Below are positions 16,764 to 25,513 of a DNA stretch of 64,000 nucleotides, one piece after another (the stretch's first letter is position 1; every line of letters begins with the position of its first letter). This DNA is from CBDAQD01 sp965275905. Lineage in GTDB: Bacteria; Pseudomonadota; Alphaproteobacteria; Rhizobiales; JAJFHC01. A program made the translations under genes and the position numbers. Below the pieces are notes generated by a model that had not been told where the DNA came from, searched no databases, and was given only the letters and a program-made list of their open reading frames with translations. The DNA lies in contig CBDHYJ010000062.1 of assembly GCA_965275905.1 (NCBI GenBank), positions 1 through 64,000 on the forward strand, written 5' to 3'.

Positions 16764-18000
16764 GCCCGCGTCCTTTGGGCTCAGAGAGGTCGTCCGGTTC
16801 AGAGACGGTTTCGTCAATGAAGTAGCCGGCCGCCTTCTTGGCATCCATCTCGACCTGGGCATCCGGCGGGATGAGGTCATCCGGGATCGGCACCCGCTCG
16901 CCAACCTCGATACCCTGGCTTGCCAGTGCATCGTATTTCATGTTGCTCATCGACATGAACCGGTCGATCCGGGTGATTCCGAGCCAGTGGAACACGTCCG
17001 GCATAAGGTCCTGGAACCGCATGTCCTGGACGCCGGCGACGCATTCGGTGCGTTCGAAATAGGCTGCCGCGCTGTCACCGTCCGGGTTGCGCTTGCGCGC
17101 GTTGTAGACGAGGAACTTGGTGACCTCCCCAAGCGCGCGTCCTTCCTTCCGGTTGTAGACAATCAGGCCGGCTCCGCCGTCCTGGGCCGTTTTCACGCAT
17201 TCCTCGATGCCATGGGTGAGATAGGGCCGGCAGGTGCAGATATCGGATCCGAACACGTCCGAACCGTTGCATTCATCGTGCACACGGCACGCCAGCACGC
17301 GGTTCTTGTCCCAGAACGCGTTGATGTCGCCGCATATGTAGAGGGTAATGTTGCCGATCGGCGGCAGGAACACTTTCAGATCCGAACGCGTCACGAGTTC
17401 GGGGAACATGCCGCCGGTATACTCGAACAGCGAACGGCGCAGGTCGGCTTCATTCAACTGGAGTCGATGGGCGATGCCGGGCAGATACCAGACCGGTTCG
17501 ATGGCAGCCTTCGTGACATTGGCCTCACCGCTGTCGGTGAGGACCGTCCCGTCAGGGTTGAGGCGTCCGGATTCAATCGCCTCCTTGAACTCCGGCAAGC
17601 CGATACGCGCCCGCGTGATCGCGATCGTGGGGCGCACATCCAACCCGGCCCCGAGATGCTCCTTGAAGGCCTCGGCGACCATATGTCCGTAAGGATCGAT
17701 CGAGACGATCCGGTCGGGATCGGCCCATTGCGGAAACGGGCCGATATGTGCCGTTGGCGAGGTGTTTGTCAGGTCGGGACGGTGCACCGGATCAAGGGTG
17801 CCGGCCGCGATGGCAAGTGCGCGATAGAGCCCGTATGCGCCGGAATGCACGCCGATGACATTGCGCTGCGTCGGATCGTTGAAGCTTCCGATCACCGGGC
17901 CGCGTTCATTCGCAGTCCCGGCGCCCCAGTTTATGGCAACCGGCTTTGCATCACCCTGAGGCGGGTGAGAGGTCAGGACGATATGCTTTGTTTCGCTCAT
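16750..18000 (-). CDS. URC1-type GTP cyclohydrolase II homologue
   Basis: The 416-residue protein has an N-terminal extension of about 200 residues ahead of a RibA-like GTP cyclohydrolase II fold. Three zinc-ligand cysteines are present at C244, C255 and C257 (HDECNGSDVFGSDICTC), with exactly the RibA spacing. The catalytic tyrosine/arginine region reads GLIVYNRKEGRALGEVTKF. Fusion to the long N-terminal part and placement with DUF1688 and upp mark it as URC1, the uracil-catabolic paralogue, not the riboflavin enzyme. URC1 is thought to open a pyrimidine nucleotide ring. It starts 39 bases after the amidohydrolase stop in the same operon. Confidence 0.92.
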   Translation of the reverse strand: MSETKHIVLTSHPPQGDAKPVAINWGAGTANERGPVIGSFNDPTQRNVIGVHSGAYGLYRALAIAAGTLDPVHRPDLTNTSPTAHIGPFPQWADPDRIVSIDPYGHMVAEAFKEHLGAGLDVRPTIAITRARIGLPEFKEAIESGRLNPDGTVLTDSGEANVTKAAIEPVWYLPGIAHRLQLNEADLRRSLFEYTGGMFPELVTRSDLKVFLPPIGNITLYICGDINAFWDKNRVLACRVHDECNGSDVFGSDICTCRPYLTHGIEECVKTAQDGGAGLIVYNRKEGRALGEVTKFLVYNARKRNPDGDSAAAYFERTECVAGVQDMRFQDLMPDVFHWLGITRIDRFMSMSNMKYDALASQGIEVGERVPIPDDLIPPDAQVEMDAKKAAGYFIDETVSEPDDLSEPKGRGLDEY

Positions 18001-18039
18001 CGGGACCTCCGGAAGGGGCCGTAAGGTTGCGAAAAAAGA

Positions 18040-19329
18040 TCAAGTCTTACCGATTTTGAATCGCCGGTCCACCATTTCGGGACGACCGTCAAGTGACAGC
18101 CGGGCCTGCCGCGCCGGCGTGCTGGCCACGACTTTTCCTTTGGCGATGACGTGGAGCCGCGTCGCGCGGAGCCTTATGGCTTCGACGGGATCGCCGGCCT
18201 CCAGCACGACGAGGCTGGCAGCCGCTCCCTCGTGCAGACCGTAGTCTTCCAGCCCCATGATCCGCGCGGGCGCTTCCGTGACCAGATCGAAACAGCGCCG
18301 CATGGCTTGAGGACTGGTCATCTGGGCGACGTGAAGCCCCATGAAAGCCACGTCGAGCATGTCAGCGGTGCCAAGCGAGTACCAGGGATCGAGCACGCAA
18401 TCCTGTCCGAATGCAACGGTAATGCCGCGCTCGAGCATCTCAGGCACGCGTGTGAGACCGCGTCGTTTCGGATAGGTGTCGTGACGGCCCTGGAGCACGA
18501 TATTGATCAGCGGGTTCGGGATTGCGGCGACGTCCGCCTCAACCATGAGGTCGAGCAACTTCGAGACGTAGTAGTTATCCATCGAATGCATGGACGTGAG
18601 ATGCGATCCGGCGACCCTTCCCTGCAGACCATGGCGCTGGGTCTCAAAGGCCAGTGCTTCCACGTGCCGCGACAGCGGATCGTCCGTCTCGTCGCAATGC
18701 ATGTCGACCCGAAGGCCCCGGTCCGCGGCGATCTGGCAAAGGGCGGCAACCGACCGGGTGCCCTCGTTCATCGTTCGCTCGAAATGCGGGATGCCGCCGA
18801 CCACATCGACGCCCATGTCGAGCGCGCGATCAAGGTTGTTGAGTGCCGTCGGATCACGGTAGTAGCCGTCCTGAGGAAAGGCCACCAGCTGCAGGTCGAG
18901 ATAGGGCCTGACCTTCTCCCGAACCTCCAGAAGGGCCTCTACGGCCAGCAGCCGGTCGTCGCAGATATCGACATGGCTGCGAATCGCAAGAAGGCCCTGG
19001 CTCACAGCCCAGTCGCAATAGGCCAGTGCCCTTTCGATCACCGCCTCCTGCGTCAGCTTAGGCTTGAGCTCTCCCCACAGCGCGATGCCCTCAAGCAGCG
19101 TTCCGGATGCATTGATCCTCGGTTGACCGTAAGACAGCGTCGCGTCCATGTGGAAATGAGCGTCGACGAACGGTGGTGACACAAGGCAGCCCGAAACATC
19201 CAGCACCTCGCCGGCCTCGGCATTGATCGCCGGTTCGATCCCGGCGATCCGCCCGTTGGCGATCGCGATATCGACCGGCCCGCGCCCGTCGGGCAGATTG
19301 CCACCTTTGACCAGCAGGTCGACGCTCAT
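18040..19329 (-). CDS. codA: Cytosine-deaminase-like amidohydrolase
   Basis: The 429-residue protein shows the amidohydrolase metal site: DAHFHMD (H58, H60), the HVDICDDR and HCDETDD motifs, and the late Asp in FGQDCVLDPWYSLG. Order and length agree with CodA, which deaminates cytosine to uracil and ammonia with Fe2+. Related enzymes act on isocytosine, creatinine or triazines, so the exact substrate is inferred from context. Placed directly before URC1, URC4 and upp, it would feed uracil into the pathway. Its start overlaps the deacetylase stop by four bases (ATGA). Confidence 0.87.
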   Translation of the reverse strand: MSVDLLVKGGNLPDGRGPVDIAIANGRIAGIEPAINAEAGEVLDVSGCLVSPPFVDAHFHMDATLSYGQPRINASGTLLEGIALWGELKPKLTQEAVIERALAYCDWAVSQGLLAIRSHVDICDDRLLAVEALLEVREKVRPYLDLQLVAFPQDGYYRDPTALNNLDRALDMGVDVVGGIPHFERTMNEGTRSVAALCQIAADRGLRVDMHCDETDDPLSRHVEALAFETQRHGLQGRVAGSHLTSMHSMDNYYVSKLLDLMVEADVAAIPNPLINIVLQGRHDTYPKRRGLTRVPEMLERGITVAFGQDCVLDPWYSLGTADMLDVAFMGLHVAQMTSPQAMRRCFDLVTEAPARIMGLEDYGLHEGAAASLVVLEAGDPVEAIRLRATRLHVIAKGKVVASTPARQARLSLDGRPEMVDRRFKIGKT

Positions 19330-20213
19330 AGATGCACCGGCCCTTCATAGTACGGGACGCTGTCAATGCGTGGGCTGTATGTACCGTCGTTGCGGAGGCT
19401 CTGGATGTGGGCCGCGATTTCCTCAAGCGGCGCAAACCAGACATCCCGGTTTTCAAGGGTGTCTTCGAGCCATCGCTCCACGGCCTTCCAGCGCGCCAGA
19501 CGTCCGGTCACAAAGGGATGCCAGATTGCAATCCAGAACCCGCCGGATTCGTAGGCCGCTTCGAACTCCTCCCAGAAGCCTTCCTGCCCGGCGCGAGGAC
19601 CGCGCACAGGCATGTGATAGTCGATCTCCGCGTAGTGCACGAACGGCGGCCAGTCGTCGGTACCCCAGTGCACGGGCATCTCGTAAAGTTCTCCGCCGTC
19701 CGTGTCGAGCACGTAGGGGATGTCGTCGCCCATGAGCGAACTGTCATAGATGAAGCCGCGTTCGGCCAGCATTGCCGGCAGGTCGGCAGAGAGATTGTAA
19801 AGCGGGGCGCGATAGCCGCGCGGCTTGCGGCCGGTGGCGCCCTGGATGATTTCGACGCCGAAGTCGAGCCAGTGCGCCTGCTCGGCCTTGCTGGCGGAAC
19901 AGGGGTCCTCGTGAAGGTAGCCGTGATGACCGATTTCGTGCCCGCCTTCGAGTATGGCGTCGACAGCGGCGGGATACTGTTCGATGCACCATCCCGGTAT
20001 GAAAAAGCTCTGCTGAAGTCCGAGGCGTCTGTAGGTCTCCAGAATACGGGGGATCGCCACTTCCGGTCCGTATCTTCCCATGGAAATGGGATAGAGCCGG
20101 TTGGCGCTGTCCTGCGGTTTTGCAATATGAATCAGGCTGTCGGCGTCCATGTCGAATGTGATGGCGCAGGCGCATTTCGCACCATTGGGCCAGGGAATGG
20201 GATCTCGGATCAT
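19326..20213 (-). CDS. NodB-type deacetylase / PuuE-like amidohydrolase
   Basis: The start ATG at 20213 follows GAGGAGGA and gives 295 residues. The NodB metal site is present as TFDMDADS (acidic pair) and HEIGHHGYLHED (H-x3-H type). This branch includes cofactor-independent allantoinase PuuE and other cyclic-amide hydrolases as well as polysaccharide deacetylases. There is no signal peptide, so a cytoplasmic small-molecule substrate is more likely than a cell-wall polymer. It lies between the transporter ATPase (38-base gap) and codA (4-base overlap), so it probably hydrolyses an imported pyrimidine derivative or a ring-opened intermediate. That role is inference. Confidence 0.82.
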   Translation of the reverse strand: MIRDPIPWPNGAKCACAITFDMDADSLIHIAKPQDSANRLYPISMGRYGPEVAIPRILETYRRLGLQQSFFIPGWCIEQYPAAVDAILEGGHEIGHHGYLHEDPCSASKAEQAHWLDFGVEIIQGATGRKPRGYRAPLYNLSADLPAMLAERGFIYDSSLMGDDIPYVLDTDGGELYEMPVHWGTDDWPPFVHYAEIDYHMPVRGPRAGQEGFWEEFEAAYESGGFWIAIWHPFVTGRLARWKAVERWLEDTLENRDVWFAPLEEIAAHIQSLRNDGTYSPRIDSVPYYEGPVHL

Positions 20214-20251
20214 CGGGCCGTCTTCCTCCTCTCGGTGCATCATCGACAGTA

Positions 20252-21337
20252 TCAGCGCGGCAGGATGTGCACCCTGTCTACGCTCCAGCTCACCCAGAGT
20301 GTCTTGCCGGGGCGCGGCTCGACTGCGTCAAGCGTGCTTTGCTGCACTTGCGCTTTCAGTTCCGTTCCGTCGGCAGTCTCGAGAAAGAGGGTCACTATGG
20401 AGCCGACGAACTCTTCGGATATCACCTGGCACTCAACGGCGTTTTCTGCGTCCGGTCTGTCGAGACTGAGGCTAACAAGATCGGCGCTGACGACAAAGGT
20501 GATCTCTTCGCCCGCCTCAACGTGACGGCTGCCGCCGGCGGGTGCCTGAAACGTTCCGGCCGGGGTGGTGATCACGGCCCGGTCCTGCGACACATCCGAT
20601 ACCGTGCCCGAGATGATGTTGTTCCGGCCGACGAACTCGGCGACGAAACGGCTTTCCGGGGTCCGGTAGATATCCCGGGGCGCGCCGATCTGTTCAATGC
20701 GGCCCTGGTTCATGATCACGACCCGGTCCGCCATTGCGAACGCCTCGGACTGGCTGTGCGTGACATAGACGAAGGTGATCCCGAGTTCCTTCTGCAGGCG
20801 GTTGAGTACGCCCTGCATCCGGATGACCAGGTGAGCATCCAGAGCGGAGAGGGGTTCATCAAGCAACAGAATTTCCGGTTCCGTGACGAGAGCTCGTGCG
20901 AGCGCCACGCGCTGCCTCTGTCCACCGGACAACTGGGCCACGTCGCGGTCGGCGAACTCGCCGATGCCGAGCCGGTCAAGCCACTCCATGGCGCGGGCCT
21001 TGCGTTCATCTGCTCCGACACCGCGCATCTTGAGACCGAACTCGACATTGCGCCGTGCATTAAGGAAAGGAAACAGAGCCAGTGACTGCCAGACCATCGG
21101 CGTGTCCCGCTCCGACGGTTTGACGTCGTTCATGACCCGGCCGGACAGCCGGATCGTGCCGCCGGTCGGAACTTCCAGACCGGCCAGCATCCTGAGGGTG
21201 GTCGTCTTGCCGCAACCGGACGGCCCCATGACCGCGATGAACTCGCCCTTTTGAATCTCGAGATCAAGTTTTTCGACGGCGACAAAGTCGCCGAACCGCT
21301 TGACGACGCTGTCGAATGCGACCAGGGGCTCGCTCAT
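20252..21337 (-). CDS. ABC transporter ATP-binding protein, PotA-like
   Basis: The 361-residue protein has Walker A GPSGCGKTT, signature LSGGQRQR and Walker B ILLLDEPLSALD, followed by a C-terminal TOBE domain (about 270-360) as in spermidine/putrescine PotA. The stop side is 38 bases from the deacetylase. The start overlaps the downstream-of-permease stop by four bases, so translation is coupled. Paired with PotB/PotC-type permeases and a PotD/Tat-type binding protein, it forms a complete importer. Operon content points to a pyrimidine base or related amide as cargo rather than a polyamine. Confidence 0.92.
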   Translation of the reverse strand: MSEPLVAFDSVVKRFGDFVAVEKLDLEIQKGEFIAVMGPSGCGKTTTLRMLAGLEVPTGGTIRLSGRVMNDVKPSERDTPMVWQSLALFPFLNARRNVEFGLKMRGVGADERKARAMEWLDRLGIGEFADRDVAQLSGGQRQRVALARALVTEPEILLLDEPLSALDAHLVIRMQGVLNRLQKELGITFVYVTHSQSEAFAMADRVVIMNQGRIEQIGAPRDIYRTPESRFVAEFVGRNNIISGTVSDVSQDRAVITTPAGTFQAPAGGSRHVEAGEEITFVVSADLVSLSLDRPDAENAVECQVISEEFVGSIVTLFLETADGTELKAQVQQSTLDAVEPRPGKTLWVSWSVDRVHILPR

Positions 21338-22137
21338 GCGACGCTCTCCTGTTTGCGCTCACGTGTCATGAACAGGATCTGGGCTATCACGACCAGAGTA
21401 ATCGATGTGAGAAACACGAATGTGCCGATCGCATTGATCTGGGGGTCGACATTGCCCTGCAGGACTTCAAGCACGATGACGGGAACCGTCTTGTTGAGTC
21501 CGGAAACAAACCACGCAACCGCGAACTCGTCGAACGACACTGCGGCAGTCAGGCACAGGGCCGAGATGACGGCCGGCCGGGCGAACGGGAAGATGACCTC
21601 GCGCATGGCGCGCCACTCGCTGGCGCCAAGATTCCATGCCGCCGCTTCGAGGCTCGGATCCATCTGCTGCAGCCGCAGCCGGATAATGGCCATGGCGAAG
21701 GGCGTGCACAGAACGACGTGGGCAATCACGATGGACCAGATCTGGCCGGACATCCCGATGCGCGACAGCCATGCCAGCATGGCCAGGCCCATGATGACGA
21801 GCGGGATGGTCGGCGGCAGGAGCGCGAGAGCCAGATAAGCGTTCTTGCCTGCGAATCGATAGCGAAAGTCCGTATAGGCGGTGCAGAATCCGATCGCCGT
21901 CGAAATCACCGCCGTGCAAACGGCGACAATCGCCGAGGTCCGGAAAGCCTCCCAGATGTCCGGATCGCTGAAGATTGTCTCATACCAGTGCAGCGTGAAA
22001 CCACCGAGCGGGATCGTCGGGAAACGGTCGGAATTGAAAGAAAAGATGAAGCTTGCGGTGATCGGGGCGAAAACAAAGCAGAACACCACGATGACATAGG
22101 CGCGCAGGAACCAGGCGACGGCGCGGTCAGAGTTCAT
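21334..22137 (-). CDS. ABC transporter permease, PotC-like
   Basis: The ATG at 22137 overlaps the stop of the upstream permease (ATGA) and gives 267 residues. Six membrane helices are evident, starting with WFLRAYVIVVFCFVFAPITA. The EAA loop that contacts the ATPase reads EAAAWNLGASEWRAMREVIF. The 3' end overlaps the ATPase start by four bases. It is the second inner-membrane permease of the Pot-type importer. Confidence 0.9.
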   Translation of the reverse strand: MNSDRAVAWFLRAYVIVVFCFVFAPITASFIFSFNSDRFPTIPLGGFTLHWYETIFSDPDIWEAFRTSAIVAVCTAVISTAIGFCTAYTDFRYRFAGKNAYLALALLPPTIPLVIMGLAMLAWLSRIGMSGQIWSIVIAHVVLCTPFAMAIIRLRLQQMDPSLEAAAWNLGASEWRAMREVIFPFARPAVISALCLTAAVSFDEFAVAWFVSGLNKTVPVIVLEVLQGNVDPQINAIGTFVFLTSITLVVIAQILFMTRERKQESVA

Positions 22138-22994
22138 GTGCGCCTCCTGTAGGCCGTGGCGACAGCCGCGAAGGCGACGGCAAGCAGCGTTACGATCATG
22201 GTGACGGCAACGACGGCCGCGCGCGGCCACTGCTGACCGGACTTCGTGGTGTCAATGATAAGGATCGAGAGTGTCGGCGGCTTTGATCCGCCGAGGTAGT
22301 AGGGGCTGACGAAATCTCCGAATGACAGAATAAAGCAGAACACGGCGCCGGTGATGAGGCCCACCTTGGCCAGCGGTATGATTACCGTGAACACCGTCCT
22401 GATCCGGCCGCAGCCGAGATTATGGGCGGCCTCGATCAAATTTCGGTCGACGCTCGCGAGAGAGAATGTTTGCAGGATCACGACCAGTGGCAGGGAAAGG
22501 GTCATATAGCCGACCAGCGTGCCGAATTTGGTGTTCAGCATCGTATAGGGTCCGAGCCCGATATAGGCGAGTACGGCATTGACCACGCCCTGTTCGGCAA
22601 GGATGACCTGCCAGGCATAGACCCGAACGAGATAGCTGGTGAAAAACGGAATGATCAGCAGAAACACGGCCCACCGCCTGACCGTCGGAGAAACCTTGAA
22701 GGCCAGGGCGTAGGACGCCGGGAAGGCGAGAATGCTCGCGACAGCAGTCGAAAGCAGTGCCATTCCAAAAGTCAGAATATAGGCGTCGCGGAAGTATCCG
22801 CGGCTGTACATCTTCGTCCAGTTGATCGTGTCGAAGCCCGGAACCATCCGGTAGTTCTTGACCAGCCAGAAGGTCATAAGGACCAGAAAGCAGAGCGGAA
22901 CGATGAAAAACAGGAACTGCCACACGAGCATTGGCGCGGTCCAGGTCAGCCTGTAGCCGCCGAGCCGCCTCGCCGTCTGGCTCGCCTGTCCCAT
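22134..22994 (-). CDS. ABC transporter permease, PotB-like
   Basis: The start at 22994 (AAGGGG upstream) gives 286 residues. The open frame continues upstream to 23120, but that part runs through the intercistronic hairpin and is unlikely to be translated. The protein has six membrane helices. The first contains PMLVWQFLFFIVPLCFLVLM. The EAA loop reads IEAAHNLGCGRIRTVFTVII. It pairs with the PotC-like subunit. Confidence 0.9.
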   Translation of the reverse strand: MGQASQTARRLGGYRLTWTAPMLVWQFLFFIVPLCFLVLMTFWLVKNYRMVPGFDTINWTKMYSRGYFRDAYILTFGMALLSTAVASILAFPASYALAFKVSPTVRRWAVFLLIIPFFTSYLVRVYAWQVILAEQGVVNAVLAYIGLGPYTMLNTKFGTLVGYMTLSLPLVVILQTFSLASVDRNLIEAAHNLGCGRIRTVFTVIIPLAKVGLITGAVFCFILSFGDFVSPYYLGGSKPPTLSILIIDTTKSGQQWPRAAVVAVTMIVTLLAVAFAAVATAYRRRT

Positions 22995-23103
22995 TGTCGG
23001 TGACCCCTTCAACTGCGCCGTTCCACCCGAGTGCTTTTTCGTGGCGGCTGCGGCCGTACGCCCCGCCGGAAGCACACCCGGATGTTCTGTCCCCTCAAAT
23101 GCA

Positions 23104-23133
23104 TGACGGGCCGGCCGCAAAGCCGGCCCGTCA
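23104..23133 (-). other. Strong intercistronic hairpin after the binding-protein gene
   Basis: A perfect 12-bp stem (TGACGGGCCGGC / GCCGGCCCGTCA) with a 6-base loop starts 12 bases after the binding-protein stop. There is no T run after it. Such hairpins usually protect the upstream binding-protein mRNA and reduce read-through, giving more binding protein than permease. Confidence 0.6.
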
Positions 23134-23144
23134 ATTGGTATCGC

Positions 23145-24293
23145 TTACGCGTTCTTGTATTCGGACCAGAAATCGTTCCAGTCTTCAAGGCTCTGCTGCT
23201 TGGGAAGGTCGCGATAATGGATCTTGCCTTCCTTGATCAGCGTGATCGGATTGTTCGCCACGCCTTCGATCTGGCCGGTACGCTCCGCCTCTTTGGGCGT
23301 CTGCTCGCGGAGCGCCTTCACGCCCGACTTGGTCACGCAGAAGCCGGGATAGGCCTTCATGTTGGCAGACCGGACCTGACCGGCCGGCGTCATCGCGTAC
23401 TGAATGTACTTCTTGGCGATCTCCTTGTGCTTCGATGAAGACACGATGGAATAGGACTCTGTCCACTGGATGCCGCCTTCCTTGGGCACCACGGACGTCA
23501 CCGGCGCGCCGTCGCGCTCGAGAACGCCGGTGACCCAGTCGCCGATACCGACCATGGCCAGCATTTCGGCGTTCTTGAGGCCGGCGAATGTGCCGCCGAA
23601 ATCGAAATAGCCGCCGACCTGAGGCTTCAGGGACATCGTCGTCTCCTGGACCTTCTTCCATGCGTCGTCGGAAATGTCGAACGGGCCAGGATCAGTGTTG
23701 CCGTTGAGCAGGCTTATCTCGCCGAGACTCGGCAGATGCCAGTCGAAATGCCCGACCTTGCCCTTGAGCTCGGGCTTCCAGAAGACCCGGTAGCTCATCG
23801 CTTCTTCTGCGGAGACCTTGTCCTTGTTGTAGGATACGCCCAGATGTCCGAACCGGTTGATGACGGAATAGAGCTTCCCGTCCTTCCAGTGACCGGGGAA
23901 TTTCGCGAAGTCGTCATAGAGAAGATCGTCGAACGGATAGTCGGCCGGATTCATTTCGTCGATGAGGTCACCGCGGTCGGCCAGAATGCGCGCAAACTCG
24001 GCATCCGTGTGGATAATATCGAATGTGCCGGGTGCGGATTGCGCGAGCGCGGCAAGCATGTTGTCGCCACCGGCGTAATATTTGGGTTTGAACTTGACGT
24101 TGTTCTGCGCTTCGAACTCCTCGACCATGTCGGGTTCGAACAGGCCGAACCAGCTCAGGACGTTGATCTCGACCGTTTGCGCCCAGGCCCGATTGACGAA
24201 CGGTGCGAACAACGTGGTTCCTGCAGCCGCCGTCGAATACTTCAGGATTTCGCGCCGGGTCGGCGTTGCAATTTTCGATTTCCGGATTTTCAT
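23145..24293 (-). CDS. ABC transporter substrate-binding protein, PotD-like, Tat-exported
   Basis: ATG 24293 gives 382 residues. The N-terminus TPTRREILKYSTAAAGTTLF is a twin-arginine signal, and cleavage is likely after AWA. The mature part is a type-2 periplasmic binding fold of the PotD/extracellular solute-binding family 1 group (INVLSWFGLFEPDMVEEFE, FDIIHTDAEFARILADRGDL, IQWTESYSIV). Export in a folded state by Tat is common for this cluster. It is the first gene of the transporter/URC operon and is separated from permease 1 by a strong hairpin. Confidence 0.9.
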   Translation of the reverse strand: MKIRKSKIATPTRREILKYSTAAAGTTLFAPFVNRAWAQTVEINVLSWFGLFEPDMVEEFEAQNNVKFKPKYYAGGDNMLAALAQSAPGTFDIIHTDAEFARILADRGDLIDEMNPADYPFDDLLYDDFAKFPGHWKDGKLYSVINRFGHLGVSYNKDKVSAEEAMSYRVFWKPELKGKVGHFDWHLPSLGEISLLNGNTDPGPFDISDDAWKKVQETTMSLKPQVGGYFDFGGTFAGLKNAEMLAMVGIGDWVTGVLERDGAPVTSVVPKEGGIQWTESYSIVSSSKHKEIAKKYIQYAMTPAGQVRSANMKAYPGFCVTKSGVKALREQTPKEAERTGQIEGVANNPITLIKEGKIHYRDLPKQQSLEDWNDFWSEYKNA

Positions 24294-24467
24294 AGATGCT
24301 CTCCCAGTGTCTGCACTTGCCAGCGAGCTTACGCGCACGGCTACGCAACACCCCCTCCGTAACGCAGGTACGGTATCGCGCGTCAATGAGGCGAGTCCAG
24401 TCGATCGTATGTCGGCAGGACCGCGCACCGGAATCGTACGCTAGTTATTCAAGCTGCATTTGGAAAA

Positions 24468-24492
24468 TTTATCCTTCTAATGAAAGGATAAA
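24468..24492. promoter_or_regulatory. Perfect LysR-type dyad upstream of the URC/transporter operon
   Basis: TTTATCC and GGATAAA are separated by exactly 11 bases, and the dyad extends inward for two more base pairs. It lies between the LysR stop and the binding-protein gene, about 175 bases before that gene's start. T-N11-A spacing is the LysR box geometry. Because it directly follows the LysR gene, a terminator role cannot be excluded, but it is AT-rich and has no T tract. Confidence 0.55.
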
Positions 24493-24514
24493 TCCTCCAT
24501 TTGGCGCAGGGTTT

Positions 24515-25426
24515 TCAGGCTGCGGGATGTGCTGACGGCATGAAGTGCTGATCGCTGGCCTCGTCCAGACACTCGATCAGGTGATTGACCAGCATGAGGC
24601 CGGCATCCGAAAGCCGGGCATGTTTGTAAAACATGCCGATGCGGATTTTCTCGAGCTTCGGGAAGCCATCTTCTTCGGAGAGAACGCGCATGCCTTCCGA
24701 AAGCGTCTTGTGGGTCAGGGCACTGATTCCGAGATCGTTGATCACAGCGCTTTGCAGCCCGCCAATCCCGGGGTTTGAATACGCGACCCGCCAGGCTTTG
24801 CCAGCCGTGTTCAGCGCTGAGACCATGCGGTTTCGGTATTCGCAGCCTTCGGGATGCGCCACGATCGGCACCGGATCGCGTCTGTAGGATGTTCCGCCCT
24901 CTGCGGTTGTCCAGACGGGCCGTTCTTCCCAGGCCTTGACCAGATAATTCTGATCGCCTTCCCGTATGAGAGCGACGGCGAGATCGAGTTGATCCCGGTT
25001 CAGGAACTCCAGAAGGTTGCGCGACAGGTCGCAATGGATCTCGACCTCGACATCCGCATTGGCATGCATGAACGTTGTCAGCCCGTCCTGCAGGAATGCC
25101 GTGACGTAGTCGGTCGGCAGGCCCACGCGCAAAGCTCCGAGGGCATTGACCTTGTGAAACCTTGTCACCGCCTCGTCATTCAGCCGGAGAATCTGGCGCG
25201 CGTAGGCAGCCAGGGCGACGCCCGCATCGGACAGCTTGAGAGCGCGGCCGTCGTGCAGGATCAGTTTCGACCCCACAAGATCTTCGAGGCGACGCACCTG
25301 CAGGCTGATTGCCGGCTGAGTCCGGTTGAGTGCATCACCAGCACGGGTAAAGCCGCCCAGATCAATGACCGTTATAAAGGTTCTCAGGAGATCTGTCGGC
25401 AGATTGATGTGCTGACCTGGTTCCAT
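24515..25426 (-). CDS. LysR-family regulator of the pyrimidine/transporter cluster
   Basis: The 303-residue protein has an N-terminal HTH (LLRTFITVIDLGGFTRAGDAL, then TQPAISLQVRRLEDLVGSKL, shown in part) and a LysR effector domain (about 95-295). It reads in the same direction as the downstream transporter/URC operon and is divergent from the TIM-barrel/phosphoribosyltransferase pair, with an 87-base AT-rich gap. That position lets it control both. The ligand is unknown; uracil, cytosine or a catabolite would fit the context. Confidence 0.88.
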   Translation of the reverse strand: MEPGQHINLPTDLLRTFITVIDLGGFTRAGDALNRTQPAISLQVRRLEDLVGSKLILHDGRALKLSDAGVALAAYARQILRLNDEAVTRFHKVNALGALRVGLPTDYVTAFLQDGLTTFMHANADVEVEIHCDLSRNLLEFLNRDQLDLAVALIREGDQNYLVKAWEERPVWTTAEGGTSYRRDPVPIVAHPEGCEYRNRMVSALNTAGKAWRVAYSNPGIGGLQSAVINDLGISALTHKTLSEGMRVLSEEDGFPKLEKIRIGMFYKHARLSDAGLMLVNHLIECLDEASDQHFMPSAHPAA

Positions 25427-25513
25427 ATTTACCCCGATTATACATCCATCATATATATCAATTTTATTTATAGGACGAAAAAGCTACCATAGCCCGTGGA
25501 AGCGAGTCGCATA

